The notes under the pieces are model-generated. The model made no database searches and was not told the DNA's origin. It was given only the letters and a program-made list of their open reading frames with translations. 64,000 nt of DNA, from contig NZ_JAUSYH010000001.1 in NCBI RefSeq assembly GCF_030816715.1, positions 6,262,001 to 6,326,000 of the forward strand, in the 5' to 3' direction. Within the stretch, counting starts at the first letter, position 1. Every line of letters begins with the position of its first letter. The translations under genes and the position numbers were made by a program. Below, piece after piece: positions 9,292-19,534 of this stretch. The stretch comes from Streptomyces achromogenes (lineage in GTDB: Bacteria > Actinomycetota > Actinomycetes > Streptomycetales > Streptomycetaceae).

Positions 9292-9313
9292 GTTGTCGAA
9301 GCGCTTCGACAAC
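9292..9313. promoter_or_regulatory. LacI operator 2, perfect 22-bp palindrome
   Basis: Perfect inverted repeat with half-site GTTGTCGAAGC, centred between 9302 and 9303. The centre-to-centre distance to operator 1 is 89 bases. The rest of the 433-base gap between the LacI gene and the acyl-CoA dehydrogenase (9190-9622) shows no gene; it ends with the dehydrogenase ribosome binding site. Confidence 0.82.
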
Positions 9314-9622
9314 GAGTTATGGGGGAATGGTGGAGAAGGGTACGGGAAGCTCTCGCGGGAGTCGCGCACACCCGATCGGCGCAGGCCGCCCGACGAGGGG
9401 AAGCGGTGCTTCCGGACGCCCCGGCGCGCACTCGCGCGCCGGGATCGGCCGGGATCCGCCGGGGCGCGGGCCGCTCGCGAGCGGTGCCCGCCGGCGGCTC
9501 GAGCCGACCGAACGCGCGCACGCGGGGTGGCCACCTCGCCCGGGATCGGGTACCAACGATCGGGTAGCACCGATCGGTAACCAATGTGGTCCGAGATCCC
9601 GATTCGCGGCGAGGTGAGCCTC

Positions 9623-11560
9623 ATGTCCGCACCACCCCTCAAGAAACCCACCGTCACCGAACGTGAGGCCCGTCAGGTCGCCGAGGCCGCCCGGGAACAG
9701 GACTGGCGCAAGCCCAGCTTCGCCAAGGAACTGTTCCTGGGCCGTTTCCGGCTCGACCTCATCCACCCTCACCCGGTCCCCTCCGACGAGGCCGTCCGGC
9801 GCGGCGAGGCGTTCCTGGCCAAGCTCCGCGCCTTCTGCGACACGCAGGTGGACGCCGCCCGCATCGAGCGCGAGGCCCGGATCCCCGACGAGGTGATCGC
9901 CGGCCTCAAGGAGCTCGGCGCCCTCGGCATGAAGATCGACCCCAAGTACGGCGGCCTCGGCCTGACGCAGGTCTACTACAACAAGGCGCTGGCCCTCATC
10001 GGCTCGGCCAGCCCCGCGATCGGCGTGCTGCTGTCGGCGCACCAGTCGATCGGCGTACCGCAGCCGCTGAAGATGTTCGGCACCCCCGAGCAGAAGCAGA
10101 AGTTCCTGCCCCGCTGCGCCACCACCGACATCAGCGCCTTCCTCCTCACCGAGCCGGACGTCGGCTCCGACCCGGCCCGCCTCGCCACCAGCGCGGTGCC
10201 CGACGGGGACGATTACGTCCTCGACGGCGTCAAGCTGTGGACCACCAACGGCGTGGTCGCCGACCTGCTGGTGGTGATGGCCCGGGTGCCGAGGAGCGAG
10301 GGCCACAAGGGCGGCATCACCGCGTTCGTCGTGGAGAGCGACTCGCCCGGCATCACCGTCGAGAACCGCAACGCCTTCATGGGCCTGCGCGGCATCGAGA
10401 ACGGCGTCACCCGCTTCCACCGGGTCCGCGTCCCGGCCGCGAACCGCATCGGACCCGAGGGCGCGGGCCTCAAGATCGCCCTGACCACCCTCAACACCGG
10501 CCGTCTCTCGCTGCCGGCGTCCTGCGTGGCCGCCGGCAAGTGGAGCCTGAAGATCGCCCGTGAGTGGTCGGCCGCGCGCGAGCAGTGGGGCAAGCCCATC
10601 GCCCACCACGAGGCGGTCGGCGCGAAGATCAGCTTCATCGCGGCGACGACCTTCGCCCTGGAGGCCGTTCTCGACCTGTCCTCGCAGATGGCCGACGAGG
10701 ACCGCAACGACATCCGCATCGAGGGCGCGCTGGCCAAGCTCATCGCCTCCGAGATGGGCTGGCGGATGGCCGACGAGCTGGTCCAGATCCGCGGCGGCCG
10801 CGGCTTCGAGACGGCCGCGTCCCTCGCCGCCCGCGGCGAACGCGCGGTCCCCGCCGAACAGGTCCTGCGCGACCTGCGGATCAACCGCATCTTCGAGGGC
10901 TCGACGGAGATCATGCACCTCCTCATCGCCCGCGAGGCCGTCGACGCCCACCTCACGGTCGCCGGCGACCTCATCGACCCCGACAAGTCCCTCCAGGACA
11001 AGGCGAAGGCGGGCGCGGGCGCCGGTGTCTTCTACGCCAAGTGGCTGCCCAAGCTGGTCGCGGGACCGGGGCAGCTGCCGTCGTCGTACAGCGAGTTCAA
11101 GCACGCGGGCGTCGACCTCGCCCCGCATCTGCGCCACGTGGAGCGGCACGCCCGCAAGCTCGCCCGCTCCACGTTCTACGCCATGTCCCGCTGGCAGGGC
11201 CGGATGGAGACCAAGCAGGGCTTCCTCGGCCGGATCGTGGACATCGGCGCGGAGCTCTTCGCGATGAGCGCGGCCTGTGTGCGCGCCGAGCTGCTGCGCT
11301 CGCGCGGTGAGCACGGCCGCGAGGCCTACCAGCTCGCCGACGCCTTCTGCCGCCAGTCCCGGCTGCGCGTCGACGAGCTCTTCACCCGCCTGTGGAGCAA
11401 CACCGACGACCTGGACCGCAAGGTCGTCAAGGGCGTCATGGCGGGTGCCTACGAGTGGCTGGAGCAGGGCATCGTCGACCCGTCCGGGGACGGCCCGTGG
11501 ATCGCCGAGGCGGCCCCGGGACCCAGCGAGCGGGAGAACGTCCACCGTTCCCTCGGGTGA
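9623..11560 (+). CDS. Acyl-CoA dehydrogenase, long VLCAD-like form
   Basis: Protein of 645 residues, FAD-dependent alpha,beta-dehydrogenation of acyl-CoA in fatty-acid beta-oxidation. The three canonical domains are present: N-terminal helices, the middle beta domain with FLLTEPDVGSDPA, and the C-terminal helices with the catalytic Glu in RIFEGSTEIMHL. About 200 further residues follow this point, as in very-long-chain enzymes. The ATG at 9623 has GAGGTGAG four bases upstream; an in-frame ATG at 9584 has none. It stands alone between the LacI operators and dxr. Chain-length specificity cannot be read from the sequence. Confidence 0.88.
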   Translation: MSAPPLKKPTVTEREARQVAEAAREQDWRKPSFAKELFLGRFRLDLIHPHPVPSDEAVRRGEAFLAKLRAFCDTQVDAARIEREARIPDEVIAGLKELGALGMKIDPKYGGLGLTQVYYNKALALIGSASPAIGVLLSAHQSIGVPQPLKMFGTPEQKQKFLPRCATTDISAFLLTEPDVGSDPARLATSAVPDGDDYVLDGVKLWTTNGVVADLLVVMARVPRSEGHKGGITAFVVESDSPGITVENRNAFMGLRGIENGVTRFHRVRVPAANRIGPEGAGLKIALTTLNTGRLSLPASCVAAGKWSLKIAREWSAAREQWGKPIAHHEAVGAKISFIAATTFALEAVLDLSSQMADEDRNDIRIEGALAKLIASEMGWRMADELVQIRGGRGFETAASLAARGERAVPAEQVLRDLRINRIFEGSTEIMHLLIAREAVDAHLTVAGDLIDPDKSLQDKAKAGAGAGVFYAKWLPKLVAGPGQLPSSYSEFKHAGVDLAPHLRHVERHARKLARSTFYAMSRWQGRMETKQGFLGRIVDIGAELFAMSAACVRAELLRSRGEHGREAYQLADAFCRQSRLRVDELFTRLWSNTDDLDRKVVKGVMAGAYEWLEQGIVDPSGDGPWIAEAAPGPSERENVHRSLG

Positions 11561-11590
11561 GTCCGTCGGGTGAGTCCGTCGGGTGAGTCG
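11553..11590. repeat. Three tandem 13-bp repeats at end of acyl-CoA dehydrogenase gene
   Basis: Unit TCGGGTGAGTCCG occurs twice exactly (11553-11565, 11566-11578) and a third time nearly so. The first copy contains the TGA stop of the dehydrogenase, so slippage here would not alter the protein. Confidence 0.75.
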
Positions 11591-11605
11591 TCGCACACCG
11601 GTGCG

Positions 11606-11634
11606 CAGGGTGTCCTCCTTGGGGGGACACCCTG
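11606..11634 (+). terminator. Hairpin terminator between acyl-CoA dehydrogenase and dxr
   Basis: Perfect 10-bp stem CAGGGTGTCC/GGACACCCTG around a nine-base loop, 46 bases after the dehydrogenase stop and 35 bases before dxr. Confidence 0.65.
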
Positions 11635-11669
11635 TCCTGGCGCGCACGCGGTGCGGCGACAATGGGGGG

Positions 11670-12923
11670 ATGAGCGACAGTCCAAGCCCTCTCGCCGACC
11701 CGCACCTCGTCTACGACCCCGTCGTGGGCGACGGTCCCAAGGACGTGGTGGTCCTCGGCTCCACCGGCTCGATCGGCACCCAGGCCATCGATCTCGTGCT
11801 GCGCAACCCGGACCGGTTCCGGGTGACGGGCCTGTCCGCCAACGGCGGCCGGGTCGCCCTCCTCGCCGAACAGGCCCGGCTGCTGCGGGTGCGGACCGTC
11901 GCGGTGGCCCGTGAGGACGTCGTGCCGGCCCTGCGCGAGGCGCTCGCCGCCGAGTACGGCGCGGGGGAGCCGCTGCCCGAGATCCTGGCCGGACCGGACG
12001 CGGCCACCCTCCTCGCCGCCTCCGACTGCCACACCGTCCTCAACGGCATCACGGGCTCCATCGGTCTCGCGCCCACCCTCGCCGCCCTGGAGGCGGGCCG
12101 CACCCTCGCGCTCGCCAACAAGGAGTCGCTCATCGTCGGCGGCCCGCTGGTCAAGGCGCTCGCGAAGCCCGGCCAGATCATCCCGGTGGACTCCGAGCAC
12201 GCGGCCCTCTTCCAGGCCCTGGCCGGCGGCGCCCGGGCCGACGTCCGCAAGCTGGTCGTCACCGCCTCGGGCGGCCCCTTCCGAGGCCGCACCAAGGCGC
12301 AGCTGGCGCACGTCACGGTGGAGGACGCCCTCGCCCACCCCACCTGGTCCATGGGCCCGGTGATCACGATCAACTCCGCGACCCTCGTCAACAAGGGCCT
12401 GGAAGTCATCGAGGCGCACCTCCTCTACGACATTCCCTTCTCCCGGATTGAGGTGGTCGTGCACCCGCAGTCGTATGTCCACTCGATGGTTGAGTTCACG
12501 GACGGATCGACACTGGCGCAGGCGACGCCCCCCGACATGCGCGGCCCCATCGCCATCGGCCTCGGCTGGCCGCAGCGCGTCCCCGACGCGGCACCCGCCT
12601 TCGACTGGAGCACCGCGTCGACCTGGGAGTTCTTCCCCCTCGACGACGAGGCGTTCCCCTCCGTGAACCTCGCCCGGCACGTGGGCGAGCTCGCGGGCAC
12701 GGCGCCGGCGGTGTTCAATGCCGCGAACGAGGAGTGCGTGGAGGCGTTCCGCAAGGGCGCGCTCCCGTTCAACGGGATCATGGAGACCGTCACCCGGGTC
12801 GTGGAGGAGCACGGCACGCCGGCGACGGGAACTTCCCTCACCGTGTCGGACGTCCTCGAGGCGGAGACCTGGGCCCGGGCCCGTACACAAGAACTGACGG
12901 CTACCGCGGAGGCGCGAGCATGA
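11670..12923 (+). CDS. dxr: 1-deoxy-D-xylulose 5-phosphate reductoisomerase
   Basis: Protein of 417 residues that converts DXP to 2-C-methyl-D-erythritol 4-phosphate with NADPH, the first committed MEP-pathway step. Visible motifs are the NADPH loop VVLGSTGSIGTQ (about residues 26-37), NKESLIVGG, the metal/substrate segment PVDSEHAALFQ and ASGGPF. The ATG at 11670 follows a run of six Gs; in-frame codons further upstream lie in the terminator region. Its TGA overlaps the ATG of the site-2 protease gene. The second MEP gene, ispG, is two genes downstream, a grouping conserved in actinobacteria. Confidence 0.96.
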   Translation: MSDSPSPLADPHLVYDPVVGDGPKDVVVLGSTGSIGTQAIDLVLRNPDRFRVTGLSANGGRVALLAEQARLLRVRTVAVAREDVVPALREALAAEYGAGEPLPEILAGPDAATLLAASDCHTVLNGITGSIGLAPTLAALEAGRTLALANKESLIVGGPLVKALAKPGQIIPVDSEHAALFQALAGGARADVRKLVVTASGGPFRGRTKAQLAHVTVEDALAHPTWSMGPVITINSATLVNKGLEVIEAHLLYDIPFSRIEVVVHPQSYVHSMVEFTDGSTLAQATPPDMRGPIAIGLGWPQRVPDAAPAFDWSTASTWEFFPLDDEAFPSVNLARHVGELAGTAPAVFNAANEECVEAFRKGALPFNGIMETVTRVVEEHGTPATGTSLTVSDVLEAETWARARTQELTATAEARA

Positions 12924-14224
12924 CAGCCCTGATGATGGTCCTCGGCATAGTCGTCTTCGCGGTCGGCCTGCTGTTCTCGATCGCCTGGCACGAGCTGGGC
13001 CACCTCTCCACGGCCAAACTCTTCGGCATCCGGGTGCCGCAGTACATGGTCGGCTTCGGCCCGACCCTCTTCTCGCGCAGGAAGGGCGAGACCGAGTACG
13101 GCTTCAAGGCCATCCCGTTCGGCGGCTACATCCGCATGATCGGCATGTTCCCGCCCGGCGAGGACGGCCGGGTGACGGCCCGCTCCACCTCCCCCTGGCG
13201 CGGCATGATCGAGGACGCCCGCTCGGCCGCCTACGAGGAGCTCCAGCCGGGCGACGAGACGCGCATGTTCTACACGCGCAAGCCCTGGAAACGCGTCATC
13301 GTGATGTTCGCGGGCCCCTTCATGAACCTGGTGCTCGCGGTGGGCCTCTTCCTCACCGTCCTGATGGGCTTCGGCATCCAGCAGCAGACCACCACCGTCA
13401 GCTCGGTCTCCCCCTGCGTCATCGCGCAGAGCCAGAACCGCGACGCGTGCAAGTCGACCGACCCGGCCTCCCCGGCCGCGGCCGCCGGCATGAAGCCGGG
13501 CGACAAGATCGTCTCCTTCGCCGGTCAGCGGACGGACGACTGGAACACGCTGTCCGACCTCATCCGGGTGAGCGCCGGCAAGGAGGTGGCCATCATCGTC
13601 GACCGCAAGGGCCAGGAGCTGACCCTGCACACGACGATCGCCACCAACCAGGTCGCCAAGAAGGACTCCAGCGGGGCGTACGTCCAGGGCGAGTACGTCA
13701 AGGCCGGCTTCCTCGGCTTCAGCGCCGCCACCGGCGTCGTCCAGCAGGACTTCGGTGACTCGGTGTCCTGGATGACCGACCGGGTGGGCGAGGCCGTCGA
13801 CTCCATCGCCGCCCTCCCCGGCAAGATCCCGGCCCTGTGGAACGCCGCCTTCGACGGCGCGCCCCGCGAGCCCGACTCGCCCATGGGCGTGGTCGGCGCG
13901 GCCCGCGTCGGCGGTGAGATCTTCACCCTCGACATCCCGGCCTCGCAGCAGCTCGCGATGGCCGTGATGCTGGTCGCCGGCTTCAACCTCTCGCTGTTCC
14001 TGTTCAACATGCTCCCGCTGCTGCCCCTGGACGGCGGGCACATCGCGGGCGCCCTGTGGGAGTCGCTGCGCCGCAACCTGGCGAAGCTGCTGCGCAGGCC
14101 CGACCCGGGCCCGTTCGACGTGGCGAAGCTGATGCCGGTGGCCTACGTGGTCGCGGGCGTCTTCATCTGCTTCACGATCTTGGTCTTGATCGCAGACGTG
14201 GTAAACCCGGTCAAAATCAGTTAA
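12920..14224 (+). CDS. rip: Site-2 intramembrane metalloprotease (Rip1/RseP type)
   Basis: Protein of 434 residues of peptidase family M50. The first membrane helix carries the zinc motif HELGH (residues 24-28). A PDZ domain lies near residues 170-255 (AAGMKPGDKIVSF), and the third zinc ligand is in NMLPLLPLDGGH near residue 370. A last membrane helix ends the protein. It cleaves membrane-bound anti-sigma factors or other single-span substrates. It overlaps dxr by four bases and is followed by a strong terminator, so dxr and rip form one transcription unit. The substrate in this organism is unknown. Confidence 0.93.
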   Translation: MTALMMVLGIVVFAVGLLFSIAWHELGHLSTAKLFGIRVPQYMVGFGPTLFSRRKGETEYGFKAIPFGGYIRMIGMFPPGEDGRVTARSTSPWRGMIEDARSAAYEELQPGDETRMFYTRKPWKRVIVMFAGPFMNLVLAVGLFLTVLMGFGIQQQTTTVSSVSPCVIAQSQNRDACKSTDPASPAAAAGMKPGDKIVSFAGQRTDDWNTLSDLIRVSAGKEVAIIVDRKGQELTLHTTIATNQVAKKDSSGAYVQGEYVKAGFLGFSAATGVVQQDFGDSVSWMTDRVGEAVDSIAALPGKIPALWNAAFDGAPREPDSPMGVVGAARVGGEIFTLDIPASQQLAMAVMLVAGFNLSLFLFNMLPLLPLDGGHIAGALWESLRRNLAKLLRRPDPGPFDVAKLMPVAYVVAGVFICFTILVLIADVVNPVKIS

Positions 14225-14253
14225 GCGGAGATTTTGGCTGAAAGACGTTTCGG

Positions 14254-14296
14254 CCCCACCCTTCATTCTCGTCCCTCGCGAGAGCGAAGGGTGGGG
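14254..14296 (+). terminator. Terminator after rip
   Basis: Perfect 11-bp stem CCCCACCCTTC/GAAGGGTGGGG with a 21-base, itself partly self-complementary loop, 29 bases after the rip stop. The remaining bases up to ispG (14297-14567) hold no gene that I can support and must contain the ispG promoter. Confidence 0.8.
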
Positions 14297-14567
14297 TTCA
14301 TGCGCACGTCATGTCTGCGAACTTCGTACGTCTCTGCTGTTCCTGGGTGACCCCCGGCGGTGCTCCCCCACGGTCCGGGCATGGTGATCAGCCAGAGAGC
14401 ATGTCCTCTTGATCGGGTGCCATGCCCGGTCCGTCGCTACCGCACGCCATCGGGCGAACCGATGGGACGCCGTGCGCTGTCGTTCGCGCTCGTGCCGTAA
14501 TCTCGAGGATCGGAGCCCGCTGCTGACGGGACCGGACCTTGATCCACGACTTGGGGTTGCACAGCAG

Positions 14568-15725
<1,158 letters not shown>

Positions 15726-15756
15726 CGCAGACTCCGGAACCATCCGGAAGCGCCGG

Positions 15757-15843
15757 CCGGGGCAATCCAGCCCGTCCGGCGTTCGAGGCGAGGCCCGTCC
15801 AGGGCCGACGCGGGGGCCCCGGGGCGGCAGCCCCGGAGGACGG
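15757..15843. repeat. Streptomyces-type dispersed intergenic repeat
   Basis: This GC-rich segment after ispG contains CCCGTCCGGCGTTCGAGG, GAGGCCCGTCCAGGGCCGA and the hairpin CCGGGGC-GGCA-GCCCCGG (15819-15836). I recognise this wording from many streptomycete intergenic regions, often after stop codons. It may serve as the ispG terminator. The recognition is from memory. Confidence 0.6.
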
Positions 15844-15958
15844 GACGACAAGCCCACCGTCACGGCGGACGAACGCCCACCGAACGCAGGGCGGCACGGC
15901 AAAGCATCCGCAGGTACAGTGCGGGGACCAGTCAGACCTGAGTGTGAGGCCCCCGCCC

Positions 15959-16807
15959 GTGTTGACCCAGACGACCTCCCGGGTCCTCGAACCGAGCGAC
16001 CTGGACGCCGCGCTCGCCGTCCTCGACCGCGAGCCGGTCGCCAACGCCTTCGTGACGTCCCGCGTCCAGGTCGCCGGCCTCGACCCGTGGCGGCTCGGCG
16101 GCGAGATGTGGGGCTGGTACGAGGACGGCATGCTGACGTCCCTGTGCTACGCGGGCGCCAACCTCGTCCCGATCTGCGCCACCCCCCGCGCCGTGCGCGC
16201 CTTCGCCGACCGTGCCCGCCGCGCGGGCCGCCGCTGCTCCTCGATCGTCGGCCCCACCGAGGCGACGACCCGCCTCTGGCACCTCCTCGAACCCCACTGG
16301 GGCCCGGCCCGCGAGGTCCGCACCCGTCAGCCCCTCATGGTCACCGACCGCGTGCCCGCCGACATCGCCCCGGACCCCTACGTCCGCCGCATCCGCAAGG
16401 ACGAGATGGACACGATCATGCCGGCGTGCGTGGCGATGTTCACCGAGGAGGTCGGCGTCTCCCCGATGGCCGGCGACGGCGGTCTGCTCTACCAGGCCCG
16501 GGTCGCCGAACTCGTCGGCTCCGGCCGCTCGTTCGCCCGTCTCGACGACCGGGGCAAGGTCGTCTTCAAGGCCGAGATCGGCGCGGTGACCCCCCAGGCC
16601 TGCCAGATCCAGGGCGTGTGGGTGGCCCCCGAGTACCGCGGCCGGGGATTCGCCGCCCCCGGCATGGCCGCGATCCTGCGCTACGCCCTGGCGGACGTGG
16701 CCCCGGTGGCGAGCCTGTACGTCAACGACTTCAACACGGCGGCACGGCGCACGTACACGAAGGTGGGCTTCCAGGAGGTCGGCGCCTTCACCAGCGTGCT
16801 CTTCTGA
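15959..16807 (+). CDS. GNAT-family N-acetyltransferase (DUF4081 + GNAT)
   Basis: Protein of 282 residues. An N-terminal half of the DUF4081 type (LEPSDLDAALAVLDREPVAN) is followed by a C-terminal GNAT domain with the acetyl-CoA loop WVAPEYRGRGFAAPGMAA (about residues 220-237) and VNDFNTAARRTYTKVGF. The GTG at 15959 fits the start of homology; a second GTG lies five codons upstream, so the exact start is uncertain. The substrate is unknown. The next acetyltransferase gene begins 21 bases after its stop, so they are probably co-transcribed. Confidence 0.85.
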   Translation: MLTQTTSRVLEPSDLDAALAVLDREPVANAFVTSRVQVAGLDPWRLGGEMWGWYEDGMLTSLCYAGANLVPICATPRAVRAFADRARRAGRRCSSIVGPTEATTRLWHLLEPHWGPAREVRTRQPLMVTDRVPADIAPDPYVRRIRKDEMDTIMPACVAMFTEEVGVSPMAGDGGLLYQARVAELVGSGRSFARLDDRGKVVFKAEIGAVTPQACQIQGVWVAPEYRGRGFAAPGMAAILRYALADVAPVASLYVNDFNTAARRTYTKVGFQEVGAFTSVLF

Positions 16808-16828
16808 CGCCCCTGTAGGCTCCCCGCC

Positions 16829-17362
16829 ATGGACCTCGCCATCGGCCCCCTGGACCTTCCCGCCCACGTGGACGAGGCCCTGGCCGTCCAGGCCGTCGCC
16901 TTCGGGCTGGGGCCGGACGAAGTGGCCGTCAGACGGCAGATCGTCCTGCGCCACATGACCAGCCCGGGTGCACGGGCCTTCGGCGCGACGACCCCCGAGG
17001 GCCGGCTGATCGGCTTCGTCTACGGCATGCCGAACGACCGCACCCACTGGTGGTCCACCGTCGTCCAGCCCTACCTGCGGGCCCAGAGCAACGAGTACTG
17101 GCTGGACGACTCCTTCGTGATCACGGAGCTCCACGTCCACCCCGCCTTCCAGAACCGCGGCGCGGGCCGGGCGCTGATCACCACGATCACCGACACCGCG
17201 ACCGAGCCCCGATCGATCCTCTCCGCGCTCGACACCGAGAGCCCCGCCCGCGCCCTCTACCGCGCCCTCGGGTACCACGACCTGGCGCGCCGGGTCCTGT
17301 TCCCGAGCGCCCCCCGGCCGTACGCGGTGATGGGCGCCCCGCTGCCTCTCCTGCGCCGCTGA
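16829..17362 (+). CDS. GNAT-family N-acetyltransferase
   Basis: Protein of 177 residues, a single GNAT domain. The acetyl-CoA binding strand-loop-helix is seen as LHVHPAFQNRGAGRALITTI (about residues 100-119), followed by TESPARALYRALGY. The N-terminus (FGLGPDEVAVRRQIVLRHM) is typical of small actinobacterial GNATs. It is the second of two adjacent acetyltransferases. No substrate can be assigned. Confidence 0.82.
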   Translation: MDLAIGPLDLPAHVDEALAVQAVAFGLGPDEVAVRRQIVLRHMTSPGARAFGATTPEGRLIGFVYGMPNDRTHWWSTVVQPYLRAQSNEYWLDDSFVITELHVHPAFQNRGAGRALITTITDTATEPRSILSALDTESPARALYRALGYHDLARRVLFPSAPRPYAVMGAPLPLLRR

Positions 17363-17526
17363 AACGGATTTCCGGGCACGGCGCGCTCCCGGCTAACCTC
17401 CTAGTGCCGTGACCGGAAAGGTTCGCTCGAGCCGGTGAACCCGCCCGGGCGCGGCGCCAGCCACCACCTTCCCCGCTCCCGGCCTCGCCCGGGACGGAGG
17501 ACCCCATCGGCAGGAGTACGAGAACC

Positions 17527-19230
17527 ATGGCCAACGCACCGGTCCAGCGCATGTCCCAGTTGATGGCGAAGACGCTGCGCGACGACCCGGCGGACGCCGA
17601 AGTCCTCAGCCACAAGCTCCTCGTCCGGGCGGGCTACGTCCGCCGCACCGCCGCCGGAATCTGGTCCTGGCTGCCGCTCGGCAAGAAGGTCCTCGCCAAC
17701 GTGGAGCGCATCGTCCGCGAGGAGATGGACGCCATCGGCGCCCAGGAGGTCAGCCTCCCCGCCCTGCTGCCCCGCGAGCCCTACGAGGCGACCGGCCGCT
17801 GGGACGAGTACGGTGCCGAGCTGTTCCGCCTTCAGGACCGCAGGGGCGGCGACTACCTCCTCGGCCCGACCCACGAGGAGATCTTCACGCTGATCGTGAA
17901 GGACCAGGCCTCCTCCTACAAGGACCTGCCGGTCATCCTCTACCAGATCCAGACGAAGTTCCGTGACGAGGCCCGTCCCCGGGCCGGCATCCTGCGCGGC
18001 CGCGAGTTCCTCATGAAGGACTCCTACTCCTTCGACACCGAGGACGAGGGCCTGGCCCAGGCGTACGCCCTGCACCGCCAGGCCTACCAGAAGGTGTTCG
18101 AGCGTCTCGGCCTCGACTACCGCATCTGCGCCGCCACCGCGGGTGCCATGGGCGGCTCGAAGTCGGAGGAGTTCCTGGCCCCGGCCGGCGCCGGCGAGGA
18201 CACCTTCGCCGACTGCCCGAACTGCGACTTCGCGGCCAACACCGAGGCGATCACCTACGGGCTGAAGCCGGTCGACGCCGACGGCGTGCCCGCGCTCGAG
18301 GAGATCCCCACCCCGGACACCCCCACCATCGAGACCCTCGCCGCCCACCTCGGCGTGCCGGCCTCAGCGACCCTGAAGAACCTTCTGGTGAAGGTGGACG
18401 GCGAGATCGTCGCCGTCGGCGTGCCCGGCGACCGCGAGGTCGACCTCGGCAAGGTCGAGGCGCACTTCGCCCCGGCCGCCGTCGAACTCGTCACCGCCGA
18501 GGACTTCGTGGGCCGCCCCGACCTGGTCCGCGGGTACGTCGGTCCGCAGGGCCTGGGCGAGAAGGTCACGTACATCGCCGACCCGCGGGTGGCTCCCGGC
18601 ACGTCCTGGATCACCGGCGCCAACAAGGAGGGCACGCACGCGAAGAACGTCGTCGCGGGCCGTGACTTCGAGGTCGGCGGTTACGTCGACGTCGTCGTCG
18701 TCCAGGAGGGCGACCCCTGCCCCCAGTGCGGCACCGGTCTCCACCTGGACCGCGCCATCGAGATCGGCCACATCTTCCAGCTGGGCCGCAAGTACGCCGA
18801 CGCCCTCAAGCTCGACGTCCTCGGACAGAACGGCAAGCCGGTCCGGGTGACCATGGGTTCGTACGGCATCGGCGTCTCCCGCGCGGTCGCCGCCCTCGCC
18901 GAGCAGACCGCCGACGACAAGGGCCTGTGCTGGCCCGCCGAGGTCGCCCCGGCCGACGTGCACGTCGTCGCCGCGGGCAAGGCCCTGCAGACCGAGCTGG
19001 CGCTCGAGGTGTCGGAGAAGCTGCGCGCGGCCGGACTGCGCGTCCTGGTCGACGACCGGCCCGGCGTCTCCCCGGGCGTGAAGTTCACCGACTCCGAGCT
19101 GATGGGCGTGCCGAAGATCCTGGTGGCGGGCCGCCGCTCCGCCGAGGGCGTCCTGGAGCTGAAGGACCGCAGGACCGGCGAGCGCGAGGAGCTCACGGTG
19201 GACGAGGCGATCGCCCGCCTCACCGCGTGA
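17527..19230 (+). CDS. proS: Prolyl-tRNA synthetase, bacterial type
   Basis: Protein of 567 residues, class II synthetase that charges tRNA-Pro. Motif 2 is in TKFRDEARPRAGILRGREF (about residues 139-157). The YbaK-like editing insertion lies at about 225-385. Motif 3 is in GSYGIGVSRAVAA, and the anticodon-binding domain fills the last 100 residues. AGGAG precedes the ATG at 17527. The 164-base leader shows no T-box that I can find. A strong terminator follows. Confidence 0.96.
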   Translation: MANAPVQRMSQLMAKTLRDDPADAEVLSHKLLVRAGYVRRTAAGIWSWLPLGKKVLANVERIVREEMDAIGAQEVSLPALLPREPYEATGRWDEYGAELFRLQDRRGGDYLLGPTHEEIFTLIVKDQASSYKDLPVILYQIQTKFRDEARPRAGILRGREFLMKDSYSFDTEDEGLAQAYALHRQAYQKVFERLGLDYRICAATAGAMGGSKSEEFLAPAGAGEDTFADCPNCDFAANTEAITYGLKPVDADGVPALEEIPTPDTPTIETLAAHLGVPASATLKNLLVKVDGEIVAVGVPGDREVDLGKVEAHFAPAAVELVTAEDFVGRPDLVRGYVGPQGLGEKVTYIADPRVAPGTSWITGANKEGTHAKNVVAGRDFEVGGYVDVVVVQEGDPCPQCGTGLHLDRAIEIGHIFQLGRKYADALKLDVLGQNGKPVRVTMGSYGIGVSRAVAALAEQTADDKGLCWPAEVAPADVHVVAAGKALQTELALEVSEKLRAAGLRVLVDDRPGVSPGVKFTDSELMGVPKILVAGRRSAEGVLELKDRRTGEREELTVDEAIARLTA

Positions 19231-19279
19231 CGCCCCGCGCGACGTGAAGAGCCGTCCCGGAGGTTCTGGTCGTCGCGGA

Positions 19280-19319
19280 GAGAACCCGGTGAGGCGTACG
19301 GCTGCCTCACCGGGTTCTC
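19280..19319 (+). terminator. Terminator after proS
   Basis: Perfect 16-bp stem (GAGAACCCGGTGAGGC and its complement) around an eight-base loop, 49 bases downstream of proS and facing the end of a minus-strand gene, so it may work in both directions. The remaining 215 bases to 19534 show nothing else. Confidence 0.85.
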
Positions 19320-19534
19320 CAGGACCGTTCCCCGACCGTGGGGCGTGACAGAACGTCACATCACGGAGGGGAACGGTCATGGCGGCCGCGGAACAGGTAC
19401 GGGGGACCGCACACATCGGGTCGGACGAGGGGAGCCGTCCGACCCCCGGGCGACGGCGCGCCCCGATCGCACGCACCAGACGCCGCCGGCCCCGCCCTGC
19501 GGGCGGACGACGCTACTTTCGAAACACGCCCCAG

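Noticed and set aside
17363..17526. Possible T-box leader of proS
   Set aside because: No T-box consensus (TGGN acceptor bulge) or specifier/antiterminator structure could be found.
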